DNA from: JAJDNH01 sp964552395
Lineage (GTDB): Bacteria > Acidobacteriota > Thermoanaerobaculia > Thermoanaerobaculales > Sulfomarinibacteraceae
Direction of reading: 5' to 3'
NCBI GenBank assembly: GCA_964552395.1
Contig: CAZKGM010000001.1
Coordinates: forward strand, 1 to 64,000
Length of the DNA: 64,000 nt
The translations under genes and the position numbers were made by a program. Every line of letters starts with the position of its first letter. The stretch's first letter is position 1. This document shows, one piece after another, positions 28,244 to 36,126 of this stretch. The notes beneath the pieces are model-generated. The model was not told the DNA's origin, made no database searches, and worked only from the letters and a program-made list of their open reading frames with translations.

Positions 28244-29281
28244 CTACAGTCTTGATGCTGGACCCTTGAGGGTCGTGTCGACGGTCTCACCGACGGCCGG
28301 GTCGCCGTCGGCAGAAGTCTGTTCATGCTCGGGCTTGCCGAGCGTGCCGATGGCTGGCGCCGAGCGGAGGGCCTTCTCGCTGCCGCGGGTTTGCGTGACC
28401 GAGTTCGCCCAGGGCTGCACCCAGCGGCGGACGAACGCCACCATCGTTGCGTGGCGCATCGGCGCCACGAAGGTGCAGGCTGAGAACCCGGCCTGCCTCA
28501 TGCGCTTGATCGAGGCCGAGAACAGGGGCAGGATCCTACCCCTGCGTCCCAGATCCTTACGGATGTAGGAGCAGGTGAAACGGAGAGTCGTTCCCGCCGA
28601 GCGATGGTTGATCACCCAGGCGACGACGTCTCTGCCGCAGCGCAAGCCGAGGCTGGTCAACGGCTCGAAGCCGTGCGCGTCATAGCGCCACGGCACGAGA
28701 TCCTTGGCAATCCACCCCCGCTCCTCCTGGGAAAGGCGGAGGGCTCGGCGCTCGTCGTCGGTCAGCTCCGTCCAGGGGAAGATCTCGCAGCCGGAGCGTA
28801 CCCGGTACCGCTCCAGCCAGGGAAGGCTGAGCGCCTGCTCAACTGACAGCCGCACCGACAGCGTTCGCGGCGTCGGCTCGGCCCAGCCGCACTTTGTGAG
28901 CACCCGTTCGAAGGCGCCGATTGCAGGCTTGCCGACGGTATAGACGGTGCGAAGCTCGGCAAACCCACGGCGCCCGACCTGGCCCTCGAGGTAGGCCAAC
29001 AGCTCGGTTCCGAGGCCGCGGTTCCGCGCTTCGCGTGCTACGAAAAGGGACAGCAGCTCCGGCGGATTGTCACCGGTGAGCGGAAGCTCTGCGAGCGCCA
29101 AGCCCGCAGCGCTGCCGGTTTCATCGAAGGCGGCAGCCGCGAAAGGCTGTACCGGCGGCTGACCGGGTTCGTTGAGCAGGCGCAGCGACGGCTGCAGATT
29201 CAGGAGATGGCGGTACGCTGGGAAGGTCATGGCGGCGAGCTCGGTGGCTCGTGACGGTCCTAGCACCTCGAACCGAGTCAC
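28244..29281 (-). CDS. GNAT-family N-acetyltransferase of the lanthipeptide cluster
   Basis: The 345-residue protein has an N-terminal GNAT domain with the acetyl-CoA loop (LFVAREARNRGLGTELLAYLE), then a second half of about 170 residues that may be a degenerate GNAT or partner domain. GTG at 29281 overlaps the LanM stop by four bases (GTGA) and has a GAGGGAGC ribosome site, so it is translationally coupled to LanM. That coupling suggests it modifies the lanthipeptide, for example acetylating a Lys side chain or the N-terminus after leader removal, or protects the host. The core peptide has three Lys. The last 60 residues look disordered. Confidence 0.82.
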   Translation of the reverse strand: MTRFEVLGPSRATELAAMTFPAYRHLLNLQPSLRLLNEPGQPPVQPFAAAAFDETGSAAGLALAELPLTGDNPPELLSLFVAREARNRGLGTELLAYLEGQVGRRGFAELRTVYTVGKPAIGAFERVLTKCGWAEPTPRTLSVRLSVEQALSLPWLERYRVRSGCEIFPWTELTDDERRALRLSQEERGWIAKDLVPWRYDAHGFEPLTSLGLRCGRDVVAWVINHRSAGTTLRFTCSYIRKDLGRRGRILPLFSASIKRMRQAGFSACTFVAPMRHATMVAFVRRWVQPWANSVTQTRGSEKALRSAPAIGTLGKPEHEQTSADGDPAVGETVDTTLKGPASRL

Positions 29282-32200
29282 GGAAGAGCTCCCTCGGAAG
29301 CTTCCCTGCCCGGTGCCGCAAAGCACAGCACCGACGGGAGGCTCTCTGGAGAGGTGACGCGGAGAAGCTGGTAGCCAATCCCAGCCGTGCCTTGGAAGAA
29401 GCCGGGCCTAGATGAGGTTGAATGCTGGTCTCGATACGCCACTCCGAAAGCTCCCGCTACCACTGCACGCCGAACAACGGCGGCGGCCCTTACCCACGCC
29501 TGAGCTACCAGATCCGTCCGGCCCAGGCTTCGTCCTACTGTCAGGATGACGTCTACTCGACCGAGGTTACCACAGCACAAATGATCGGGTCCAGAGAAAG
29601 GCGAGCGGATTGTGCTGTCCAGCGCAACCTCGAGGTCGTTTCGGGCCGCCACGTCGGGCACCGACCGGAGCGCGCACAGACGAGCCAACGCGATCCCCGG
29701 CGCCCCGTGGCACCATGCACTCATATAGAGCCTCTCGGGAGGTTTGCCCGGCGTTGTGGGCCGGAGCACCGGCCAGTTGCGCTCGGTGGCCGAGTACAGA
29801 GTACGTTCGTACGCCCGGGCGAGCAACACGGCTTCTCGAAGTGCGGGGTCAGCAGTCCTCGCGAACAGCCGCGCGAGGGAGCACGCGATCCCCGCCGCAC
29901 CGTGAGCGAACCCCGCAAGCATGAGGCCATCGCGGTCGGGCCAGCCGATGCCACCGCCGGGGGCCGGCCGGCCGGCTGCCAGCAGGTGCCGGGCACAGGC
30001 CTCGGCCCGCTCGGCCCACATGTCGTCCGCGGCCCCGTCAGCAGCCGCGAGGAGAGAGAGAATCGCGCCGGCTGATCCACCCTCGACATCGAGCACGGTA
30101 TCACCGGCGATGAGCTCATCGGTCAGGAGCTGGGCGGCGCCCCGCGCGAGACCGGCAAGGTGGTCGTCGTGCACGAGCCGGGCCGCGACCGAACAGGCGT
30201 AGACGATTCCTCCGAGGCCGCTACAGACGCCGATAGCGCCGCCGGGTGCGAGGCGCTGTAGGTCGCTCTCGTCCAGGGCGCGGGCGATCGGCTGTACCGC
30301 TCGCAACGTCTGCTCGCGCCAACGCTCACTTCCCGTGATCGCAGCGAGACCGGCGTAGAACAGAACGGTCCCGGCACAGCCGTCGTAGAGGTCGCATCCG
30401 GCGCCGTCGTCGTCACCCGGCGGGGTCTCCGACATGCGTTCGGCGATGCTCTCTGCCGTCGACAGGAAGCGGTCCGCGTCGCCGGCGCCACGGTGTCTGC
30501 GAGGATCGCGTCCTCCTGTGGTCGGCGGGGAGGCGAGAGTCTGTCTGAGCAGCTGCAGCTGACAGCCGAGGTCGGCCTCGTCGAAGCTGCGAAGCCGGGC
30601 ATGGACGGCGCCGAGCCCGGAGTCGGCCAGGTGATCGTGGATCGGCTCGCCGCTCCTGGACGTCACCACGGAGCTTGAAACCGGGACCGTGAACAGGGGC
30701 ACGTCGAGGTCGAACAGGGCCTGCCGTTCCTCGGCCGCAAGGGGCCATAGCCGAGGCCGCTCCAGCTCGCTCCGGAAGACGTGGTTGAGAGAGTCGACGG
30801 CGAAGCTCGCCGTGAGCCCGCTTTGCTGCAGCTTGGGCGAGGTCAGCTCGAGGAGAACCCGGGCGTAGAGGTTGCTCGGCCGAAGCACGAGCCGCGTTCT
30901 CGCGGTTGCGAACGGCGCCAGCGGCCCGGCTGGGTCCAGCAGCCGCTCACGCTGCTCGATCAGGAAGCGGTAGGCGTGGGCGAAGCCCGCGGCCAACTCG
31001 CCGATGTGGTTCTCGGGTGGCTCGATCTCGCCGTCGAGCAGCAGGAGGTTGTCCGCATCAGGGGTCTGCCCGACGCCGGCGACCAATCGCATCGAGTCGG
31101 TGTTGACGTCGACCCAGTCCCGCTGACGTGAGCTCGCCGGCCGGCCGCCGCTGCCGCACAGCCCGCCAACGTCGTGCACTCCGCCGTCGACTCCGACCTG
31201 GGGGAAGCTCAGTAGCCCGGTGGCCAGGAACGACTCCTTTTCACCGGGCGTGCCGGCCTCGCCTGTGGGGTTGCTGGAGCTTTGCGGCGGCTGGATCAGC
31301 GCCTCGACGTCGACGAGCACCGGCCCCCGGCGCGTCGCGACGACGTTCTCCATGTGCAGATCACGGCCCCCCAGCGCCCATGCCGTGCACAGCAAGGCCC
31401 CTGCCCGCCGGAAGTAGGTGCGGGCCTCGATCGAGGTCCGGGCGGGTTGCTGGCGGACAAGCTCAACCCACCCGTAGCCGGGTCGCGGCAGGACCGCAAG
31501 GGCGGGGGGGCAGGGCTCGAGCCCTTCCGCTGCCAGCCAACCGAGGATGCCGTTGTAGGCGGCCTCCATAGCCAGGTCACGGGGCTTGTAGACGAGCCGC
31601 AGACCGGACTCGAAGTGGAGAGCCGCCACTTGTCGACCGCCGCGGTGGCGGTCCGACATGCCGGGAACCACGTGGGTCAAAGGCCCCGTCGGCGCTCCTG
31701 CGTTGAAGACTTCCGCGATGTCATCGATGTCGATCGCCAGCCGTTGGATGAGCTCGGTGGTCCCGGCGACCCAGGTCCTCGTGAGCCAGCTCAGCTGGCG
31801 GCCGAGAACGGGGTAGCGGCCCACCACCTCGATCAGCCCTCCGGCAAGCAGTCGCCCAACGAAGACTGTGTACAGCCGCTGGTCCGGCGCGCGTTTCCCG
31901 TCAGCAGGCGGGAGCGCCGATGCGGCCTGCGTCCGAAACCGGGTAAAACGGGCATTGAGCACCGGCGCGCCGACCTCGGAGAGCTGGCGGAGGAGGTGGG
32001 TTTCGAGGTCGGTGATGGCGCCGGCGTCGAGCAGTGGCAGGTAGGCTCCGGCGACCGTGTGGAGCTCGGTCCGTGCGTGATCCAGAAACGGCTTCCAAAC
32101 CTCGCCGAAGGGGAGGGGCGGTTCGTCTCCGGCCGAGACGGGCCCGGCGTCCGCTGCGTCGGGTGCGGAGCCCCGGTCGGCGAGGGAGCCGATCACCGCG

Positions 32201-32622
32201 GCCAGAGTCCCAAGCCAGGGAGGGACGACAGTACCTTCTACGGGAACCGGCGGCGGGCCCTGCAGCACGCTTTCGAAGGCCCGTCGCACTTCCTCCTCTG
32301 TCAGGCTGTCCCAGGCGAGCCGCCTGCGGAACGCTTCACCGTCACCGCGCGAGAAGGCGTGACACCAGAGCCTGAGGGCCTCGGCGGCAGCCTCTCCGTT
32401 CCGTGAGGAGATGCCGCGCGAGGCATCGCTGTCGGCTGCATGAGAGGCCAGTGCCTCGTCGAGGGAAAGGGCATTCCGCCCGATCTCACGGACGGCGTCG
32501 AGGGCCGACGGCGCGGCCGGGCCGGCAGTCACCGCGAGACCCTGCCACGGATTCGACGGCGCGGGTCCACCGGGAGGGGCAGGAGCGCCCCCGACCGGCG
32601 GTCGAGGCAGGCAAAGGAGCAC
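29278..32622 (-). CDS. lanM: Class II lanthipeptide synthetase LanM (ProcM-like CCG zinc motif)
   Basis: LanM phosphorylates and dehydrates Ser/Thr of the core peptide, then adds Cys thiols to form (methyl)lanthionine rings. The N-terminal dehydratase (DUF4135) region has VYKPRDL and the kinase-like active site GGRDLHMENVV followed by VLVDVEAL. The C-terminal LanC-like cyclase has WCHGAPG (Cys971) and CCGNLG (Cys1016, Cys1017). In the CCG subgroup, known from ProcM, zinc is held by three Cys rather than two Cys and a His. The 1114-residue length is normal. The GTG start at 32622 is uncertain: its only good ribosome site lies inside a strong hairpin, and a GTG at residue 31 is an alternative. 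It follows the precursor gene and is coupled to the acetyltransferase. Confidence 0.95.
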   Translation of the reverse strand: MLLCLPRPPVGGAPAPPGGPAPSNPWQGLAVTAGPAAPSALDAVREIGRNALSLDEALASHAADSDASRGISSRNGEAAAEALRLWCHAFSRGDGEAFRRRLAWDSLTEEEVRRAFESVLQGPPPVPVEGTVVPPWLGTLAAVIGSLADRGSAPDAADAGPVSAGDEPPLPFGEVWKPFLDHARTELHTVAGAYLPLLDAGAITDLETHLLRQLSEVGAPVLNARFTRFRTQAASALPPADGKRAPDQRLYTVFVGRLLAGGLIEVVGRYPVLGRQLSWLTRTWVAGTTELIQRLAIDIDDIAEVFNAGAPTGPLTHVVPGMSDRHRGGRQVAALHFESGLRLVYKPRDLAMEAAYNGILGWLAAEGLEPCPPALAVLPRPGYGWVELVRQQPARTSIEARTYFRRAGALLCTAWALGGRDLHMENVVATRRGPVLVDVEALIQPPQSSSNPTGEAGTPGEKESFLATGLLSFPQVGVDGGVHDVGGLCGSGGRPASSRQRDWVDVNTDSMRLVAGVGQTPDADNLLLLDGEIEPPENHIGELAAGFAHAYRFLIEQRERLLDPAGPLAPFATARTRLVLRPSNLYARVLLELTSPKLQQSGLTASFAVDSLNHVFRSELERPRLWPLAAEERQALFDLDVPLFTVPVSSSVVTSRSGEPIHDHLADSGLGAVHARLRSFDEADLGCQLQLLRQTLASPPTTGGRDPRRHRGAGDADRFLSTAESIAERMSETPPGDDDGAGCDLYDGCAGTVLFYAGLAAITGSERWREQTLRAVQPIARALDESDLQRLAPGGAIGVCSGLGGIVYACSVAARLVHDDHLAGLARGAAQLLTDELIAGDTVLDVEGGSAGAILSLLAAADGAADDMWAERAEACARHLLAAGRPAPGGGIGWPDRDGLMLAGFAHGAAGIACSLARLFARTADPALREAVLLARAYERTLYSATERNWPVLRPTTPGKPPERLYMSAWCHGAPGIALARLCALRSVPDVAARNDLEVALDSTIRSPFSGPDHLCCGNLGRVDVILTVGRSLGRTDLVAQAWVRAAAVVRRAVVAGAFGVAYRDQHSTSSRPGFFQGTAGIGYQLLRVTSPESLPSVLCFAAPGREASEGALP

Positions 32623-32628
32623 AAGAAC

Positions 32629-32659
32629 CGGCCACCCTCCGCCAGCCGGAGGGTGGCCG
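32629..32659 (-). terminator. Attenuator hairpin between precursor and LanM
   Basis: A perfect 12-bp stem (CGGCCACCCTCC / GGAGGGTGGCCG) with a 7-base loop lies 41 bases after the precursor stop. The minus-strand RNA continues GTTCTT, a short U-rich stretch. It probably acts as a partial terminator so that precursor mRNA exceeds enzyme mRNA, as in many lanthipeptide operons. The 3' arm contains GGAGGG, the only good ribosome site for the GTG at 32622, so it may also mask translation of LanM. Confidence 0.8.
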
Positions 32660-32699
32660 TCATGTCGTGCGCACCGTAGGTAAAGATCGCGAGGGCCTC

Positions 32700-33044
32700 C
32701 TAGAACAGGCTGGCCTTGACCTCGACGTGGGTACCGATGTTGAGGACCGCACCCTTCTCGAAGTTGCAGGTGTAGTCCTTGAAGCCGCCGGCGACCTGCT
32801 CGAGGTCGGCATCGGACAGCTCGTCACCTTCCTTCGTCTCGTGGGGGAGGATGACGTGGAACATGTCCGCCGTCTCCTCGATCACCGTCACCCTGAGGGA
32901 GGCGGGAAGGGTCTGACCCATCTGTGCGGCGACCACATCCTTCGGGTGCTCGAGAAGGGCCTGACGGTACTCCGGATTCTTGGCGGCAAAGCCGGCCAGC
33001 AGATCGTTGACCTGCCCACGACTTAGGGTTTCGCTCTCAGCCAT
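32700..33044 (-). CDS. NHLP-leader lanthipeptide precursor
   Basis: The 114-residue precursor has a nitrile-hydratase-like leader (helical, with NPEYRQALLEHPKDVVAAQMG and the LPASLRVTVIEETADMFHVILP strand) ending LSDADLEQVAGG. The C39 peptidase should cut after Gly87. The core is 27 residues and begins FKDYTCNFEKG. It has one Cys (core 6), two Thr (core 5 and 18) and one Ser (core 25). Thr5 is next to Cys6, so any ring must join Cys6 to position 18 or 25. The ATG at 33044 has a GGAGGT ribosome site 8 bases away. Upstream codons in frame have no ribosome site. It is the first gene of the operon, behind a sigma-54 promoter. Confidence 0.93.
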   Translation of the reverse strand: MAESETLSRGQVNDLLAGFAAKNPEYRQALLEHPKDVVAAQMGQTLPASLRVTVIEETADMFHVILPHETKEGDELSDADLEQVAGGFKDYTCNFEKGAVLNIGTHVEVKASLF

Positions 33045-33130
33045 GACAAATACCTCCACTATGTTGTCGGGACTCCCGTCCCGGTGGTTCTGCATCTCGA
33101 TCCTGTGCGCACTCGGACGGTGGAAGGAGT

Positions 33131-33146
33131 AGCAAATGCCGTGCCA
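33131..33146 (-). promoter_or_regulatory. Sigma-54 promoter of the lanthipeptide operon
   Basis: On the minus strand the 16 bases TGGCACGGCATTTGCT match the sigma-54 (RpoN) consensus TGGCACG-N4-TTGCW at every defined position. The -24 GG is at 33145-33144 and the -12 GC at 33133-33132. Transcription should start near 33120, about 75 bases before the precursor ATG. A sigma-54 activator gene is two genes away. Confidence 0.9.
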
Positions 33147-33210
33147 GGTCCCACCAAGAAATCGGAGCCTGGAGACAGTGGAACAATCTCATGATCCGCG
33201 AGATCGCTCT

Positions 33211-33245
33211 GGAGTCATGGCTCCATTCCTCCGAGCCGTGGCTCC
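33211..33245. promoter_or_regulatory. Two inverted repeats, likely activator-binding sites (UAS)
   Basis: GGAGTCATGGCTCC (33211-33224) and CGAGCCGTGGCTCC (33232-33245) are related 14-bp inverted repeats. Their centres are 21 bp apart, two helical turns, and about 97 and 118 bp upstream of the predicted sigma-54 start. That spacing is typical for enhancer sites of a hexameric sigma-54 activator that loops DNA. Recognition by the activator at 34861-36009 is inferred. Confidence 0.7.
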
Positions 33246-33302
33246 ATCGAGTGGGAAATCCGCGGCTGACAGTGAGGTGGATTCCGAGAGTGCGAGGGTC
33301 TC

Positions 33303-34856
33303 TCACGAGCTTCTGCGGGGCGCGATGACCTGAGCCAGGACCGCCTTGGGATCCTCCTCGAGGCGGTCGCGGATGCTGTCGACGTCGAGCGCGGCCATCG
33401 CGCGCCGATAGGAGCGGGTTCCCACCACCAGGTAGGGCTCCTCGTACACCCGTTCGCGAATCATCCGCAGGCACGGCTCCGCCCGAACCTGAATCTCACG
33501 GTAGGCGGTCAGGAAGCCCGCACGGTAGGAGGCCAGTATCTCGGCGGGTGCATCTTCGACAGCGAAGAACTCGCCCCGCGCCCGCCGCAGAGTCCGCTGC
33601 GTGAGTACGCTCTTCTTGACCAGCGCCCGCAGGCGCTGGTCGCCGAGTTGGTCAATCGCCGTGGGGTCCAGCGGATCGGGGAGGCCGGCGACGTCGAGGG
33701 CGAGGTTGAGGAAGCAGTGCTCGAGGTCGACCATGGTGACCGTGGGGCGCCCACCCGCGTAGGAGAGGAACGCGTTCCTGGGACGCATGTCGGCGTTGGC
33801 GAAGATGTAGGCGAAAACCATGTGCCGCGCCAGCTCGGCGGCGATTTCGGGATCGAGGCGGCCGTCGTACTTGTTTCCCGGTGCGGGGGCGGCCATCAGC
33901 AGCGGCTCGCCGTTGTCGGCCACGAAGCAGTCGCAGGCGGAGAAGCCTAGACATGCCAGGACACGGTGCGCAAGCTCCTCAACATGAGCCGACTCGGCGT
34001 GAAGGTAGCGCTTGGCGAACCAGTCGCCCGCGAGCGACGGCTCGTCGGGCACTCCTGCCGCGGTCAGCCGAACCTTGAAGACGAGGTTGTAGCGACCTTG
34101 CTCTTCTTCTGGCAGCACGGCAATGGAATGAATGGTTCCTCGGCGTGGGCCGTGGCGGAGCTGGTTCCCGGCGGCGAGAAGGGCCTCCAGCGGAGCACTG
34201 CCAGTGAGCCGGAGCAGGCCCAGCGAAGCGATTTCCGGGATTGCCTCCTTGCCACCGCGGGTACCGACCAAGAGCGCCCTCAGGCCGGCTGCGCGCGCAC
34301 CTTCAACGTCGTTCCGCGGCGAGTCACCCACCATGAGCGTCTGCTCCGGGTCGACCTCCAGGTGCCGGCAGACCGAACGGTAGAGCTCGGGGTCCGGCTT
34401 GGTCCGCCCCTCGTCGCAGGAGTAGGCGGCGACATCCACCAGCTCATCGAGACCCAGTCGTACGACGGCCAGCTTGTGAGCGGCCGACAGGTTCGACAGC
34501 AATCCCAGCCGAAAACCGCGATGGCGCAGGAATCGCAGCAGTGACAGGGCGCCGTCCATGAGGCGCATCGAGCTCAGCTCGCGTTCGATGACCTCCATGC
34601 AGGGGCGCTGGAGGGCGGCAGCCCGATCCGGCACGAGCTGCCGGCAAATGAACCCGGCGAAGGCGTCCAGGTCGGGAAAGGGGGTTGTCAGGAGGTGCTT
34701 CCGGACGAGCAGCATCCACTGCCTGGAGGAGACGCCGAACAGCCGTGGAACATCGCGGCGAAAGAACGGGTCGGCGATGCCGACCAGCGTGCCGTAGATG
34801 TCGAAGATGATGGCTCGTGTTTCACCGGAGTCCGGGTTGGGAGATGGCTTCTTCAT
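33303..34856 (-). CDS. HAD-superfamily phosphatase fused to a lipid-kinase/HipA-like kinase domain
   Basis: The 517-residue protein has two parts. Residues 14-225 are a HAD hydrolase: nucleophile Asp19 in FDIYGTL, a Ser/Asn motif LLSNLS, Lys in RTKPDPELY and the acidic motif VGDSPRND. Residues 235-510 look like an atypical kinase of the PI3/4-kinase/HipA fold: KRYLHAESAH, catalytic-loop-like NADMRPRN (Asp356, Asn361) and metal-site-like MVDLEHCF (Asp377). The kinase call rests on these motifs only. The gene starts 4 bp after the sigma-54 activator stop, so they are co-transcribed and reach up to the precursor promoter region. It may set the phosphorylation state of the activator, the FHA exporter or a small molecule. 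It has no signal peptide. Confidence 0.72.
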   Translation of the reverse strand: MKKPSPNPDSGETRAIIFDIYGTLVGIADPFFRRDVPRLFGVSSRQWMLLVRKHLLTTPFPDLDAFAGFICRQLVPDRAAALQRPCMEVIERELSSMRLMDGALSLLRFLRHRGFRLGLLSNLSAAHKLAVVRLGLDELVDVAAYSCDEGRTKPDPELYRSVCRHLEVDPEQTLMVGDSPRNDVEGARAAGLRALLVGTRGGKEAIPEIASLGLLRLTGSAPLEALLAAGNQLRHGPRRGTIHSIAVLPEEEQGRYNLVFKVRLTAAGVPDEPSLAGDWFAKRYLHAESAHVEELAHRVLACLGFSACDCFVADNGEPLLMAAPAPGNKYDGRLDPEIAAELARHMVFAYIFANADMRPRNAFLSYAGGRPTVTMVDLEHCFLNLALDVAGLPDPLDPTAIDQLGDQRLRALVKKSVLTQRTLRRARGEFFAVEDAPAEILASYRAGFLTAYREIQVRAEPCLRMIRERVYEEPYLVVGTRSYRRAMAALDVDSIRDRLEEDPKAVLAQVIAPRRSS

Positions 34857-34860
34857 GCCG

Positions 34861-36009
34861 TCATGGCTTCAGCTTGTGATGGCGGAGAAAGTCCATGAAC
34901 TTCTGGTAGTCGCCGTGACGGAGCCGGAACAGGTGGACGAGGTCCCGGTAGGAGCCGTGGGTTTTCCTCAGTCCTTGCCGGATGACGTCTCTTACCTGCG
35001 AGCGGTTGAGGTCACGGCTCATGAACGGCACGTAGACGGCCTTCCAGAAGTTCTCGTCGCCATCCATCAGCCTTCGGTGGAGATCGCCTTCCCGGCCGCC
35101 GGTCAAGCCGTCGCTCTGGTCGAGCAGTCCCACGAAGTCCTGGGGCTCAATGAGCTCGCCATCCGACATGGCGTAGCCCATCGTAACGAGGCTCGACAGC
35201 TCGCGCACGTTGCCCGGCCATGCGTAGCGTTCGAGGACCCTCATCGCCTCCGGCGAGTATCGCTTGTGGACGCCGTAGTGGGCCTTCAGCTTGCCGAGAA
35301 AGAACTCGATGAGGAGCTTCCAGTCGTCACCGCGGTCCCGTAGCGCGGGAACGCTGATGTGGAAGTACCTCAGCCTGAAGAAGAGGTCATCGCGGAACCC
35401 GCCACCGATTCGGAGCTTCTCGAGCGGACGGTTCGACGCCGCGACGACCCGAACGTTGACGGATTTGAGGTCATTGGAACCGAGGGGCACGAACTGTCCG
35501 GTGGCCAGGGCCCTGAGCAGCATCACCTGTGCACTCATGTGCAGGTCGCCGATCTCGTCGAGGAAGATGACGCCGCCGTCCGCAGCCTCGAAACAGCCCT
35601 TGCGATCGGCGATCGCACCGGTGAAGCTGCCCTTGCGGTGGCCGAACAGCTCGCTGACCGTCAGGTTGCCTTCCTGGAACTGGGGACAGTTGACGGTGAC
35701 GAAAGGCTTCTTCCTGCGCCCGCTCAGGAGGTAGATGGCCTGAGCAATAGCCTCCTTGCCGACGCCGCTCTCCCCCGTGATGAGGACCGGCTCCTCGAAC
35801 GAGGCGATCTTGGCTACCTTGGTGAGAACCTCGTTGGTCTCCGGCGAGCGGCCGACGATGTGGACCGCCCGTTCCGGGCCCCACTGGCCGATCGAGCTCG
35901 CCGCGACGTCCTGGGCGACACCGAGCATGTAGCGCTCGAGGGGGAAGCTCCTCGTCGCGGCCGTGTTCGGTCCGCAGGGTCCGGGCGGGATCGAGGCCCT
36001 ACGGCTCAC
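34861..36009 (-). CDS. Sigma-54-interacting transcriptional activator without receiver domain
   Basis: This AAA+ enhancer-binding protein has Walker A GESGVGKEA, the sigma-54 contact loop GSFTGA (usual form GAFTGA), Walker B VIFLDEIGD and YAWPGNVREL. Only about 45 residues precede the AAA+ domain, so there is no receiver, GAF or PAS sensor. The C-terminus (RDVIRQGLRKTHGSYRDLVH and DYQKFMDFLRHHKL) is helical and likely binds DNA but is not a plain Fis motif. GTG at 36009 has a GGAGGA ribosome site. The frame opens at 36030 without one. Adjacent to the sigma-54 promoter at 33131, it is the obvious activator of the lanthipeptide operon. Its input may come from the co-transcribed HAD-kinase protein. 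Confidence 0.9.
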   Translation of the reverse strand: MSRRASIPPGPCGPNTAATRSFPLERYMLGVAQDVAASSIGQWGPERAVHIVGRSPETNEVLTKVAKIASFEEPVLITGESGVGKEAIAQAIYLLSGRRKKPFVTVNCPQFQEGNLTVSELFGHRKGSFTGAIADRKGCFEAADGGVIFLDEIGDLHMSAQVMLLRALATGQFVPLGSNDLKSVNVRVVAASNRPLEKLRIGGGFRDDLFFRLRYFHISVPALRDRGDDWKLLIEFFLGKLKAHYGVHKRYSPEAMRVLERYAWPGNVRELSSLVTMGYAMSDGELIEPQDFVGLLDQSDGLTGGREGDLHRRLMDGDENFWKAVYVPFMSRDLNRSQVRDVIRQGLRKTHGSYRDLVHLFRLRHGDYQKFMDFLRHHKLKP

Positions 36010-36126
36010 TGTCTGTCCTCCGACCTGCATGGGCCCTGGGCCCGCGCGGCACCGCGGTACGGCAACCCTTCCGGGGTCCCGAGGGCCCTTGTCGGGCGCG
36101 GCGGTTGGTGATCATGCACGGAATCC

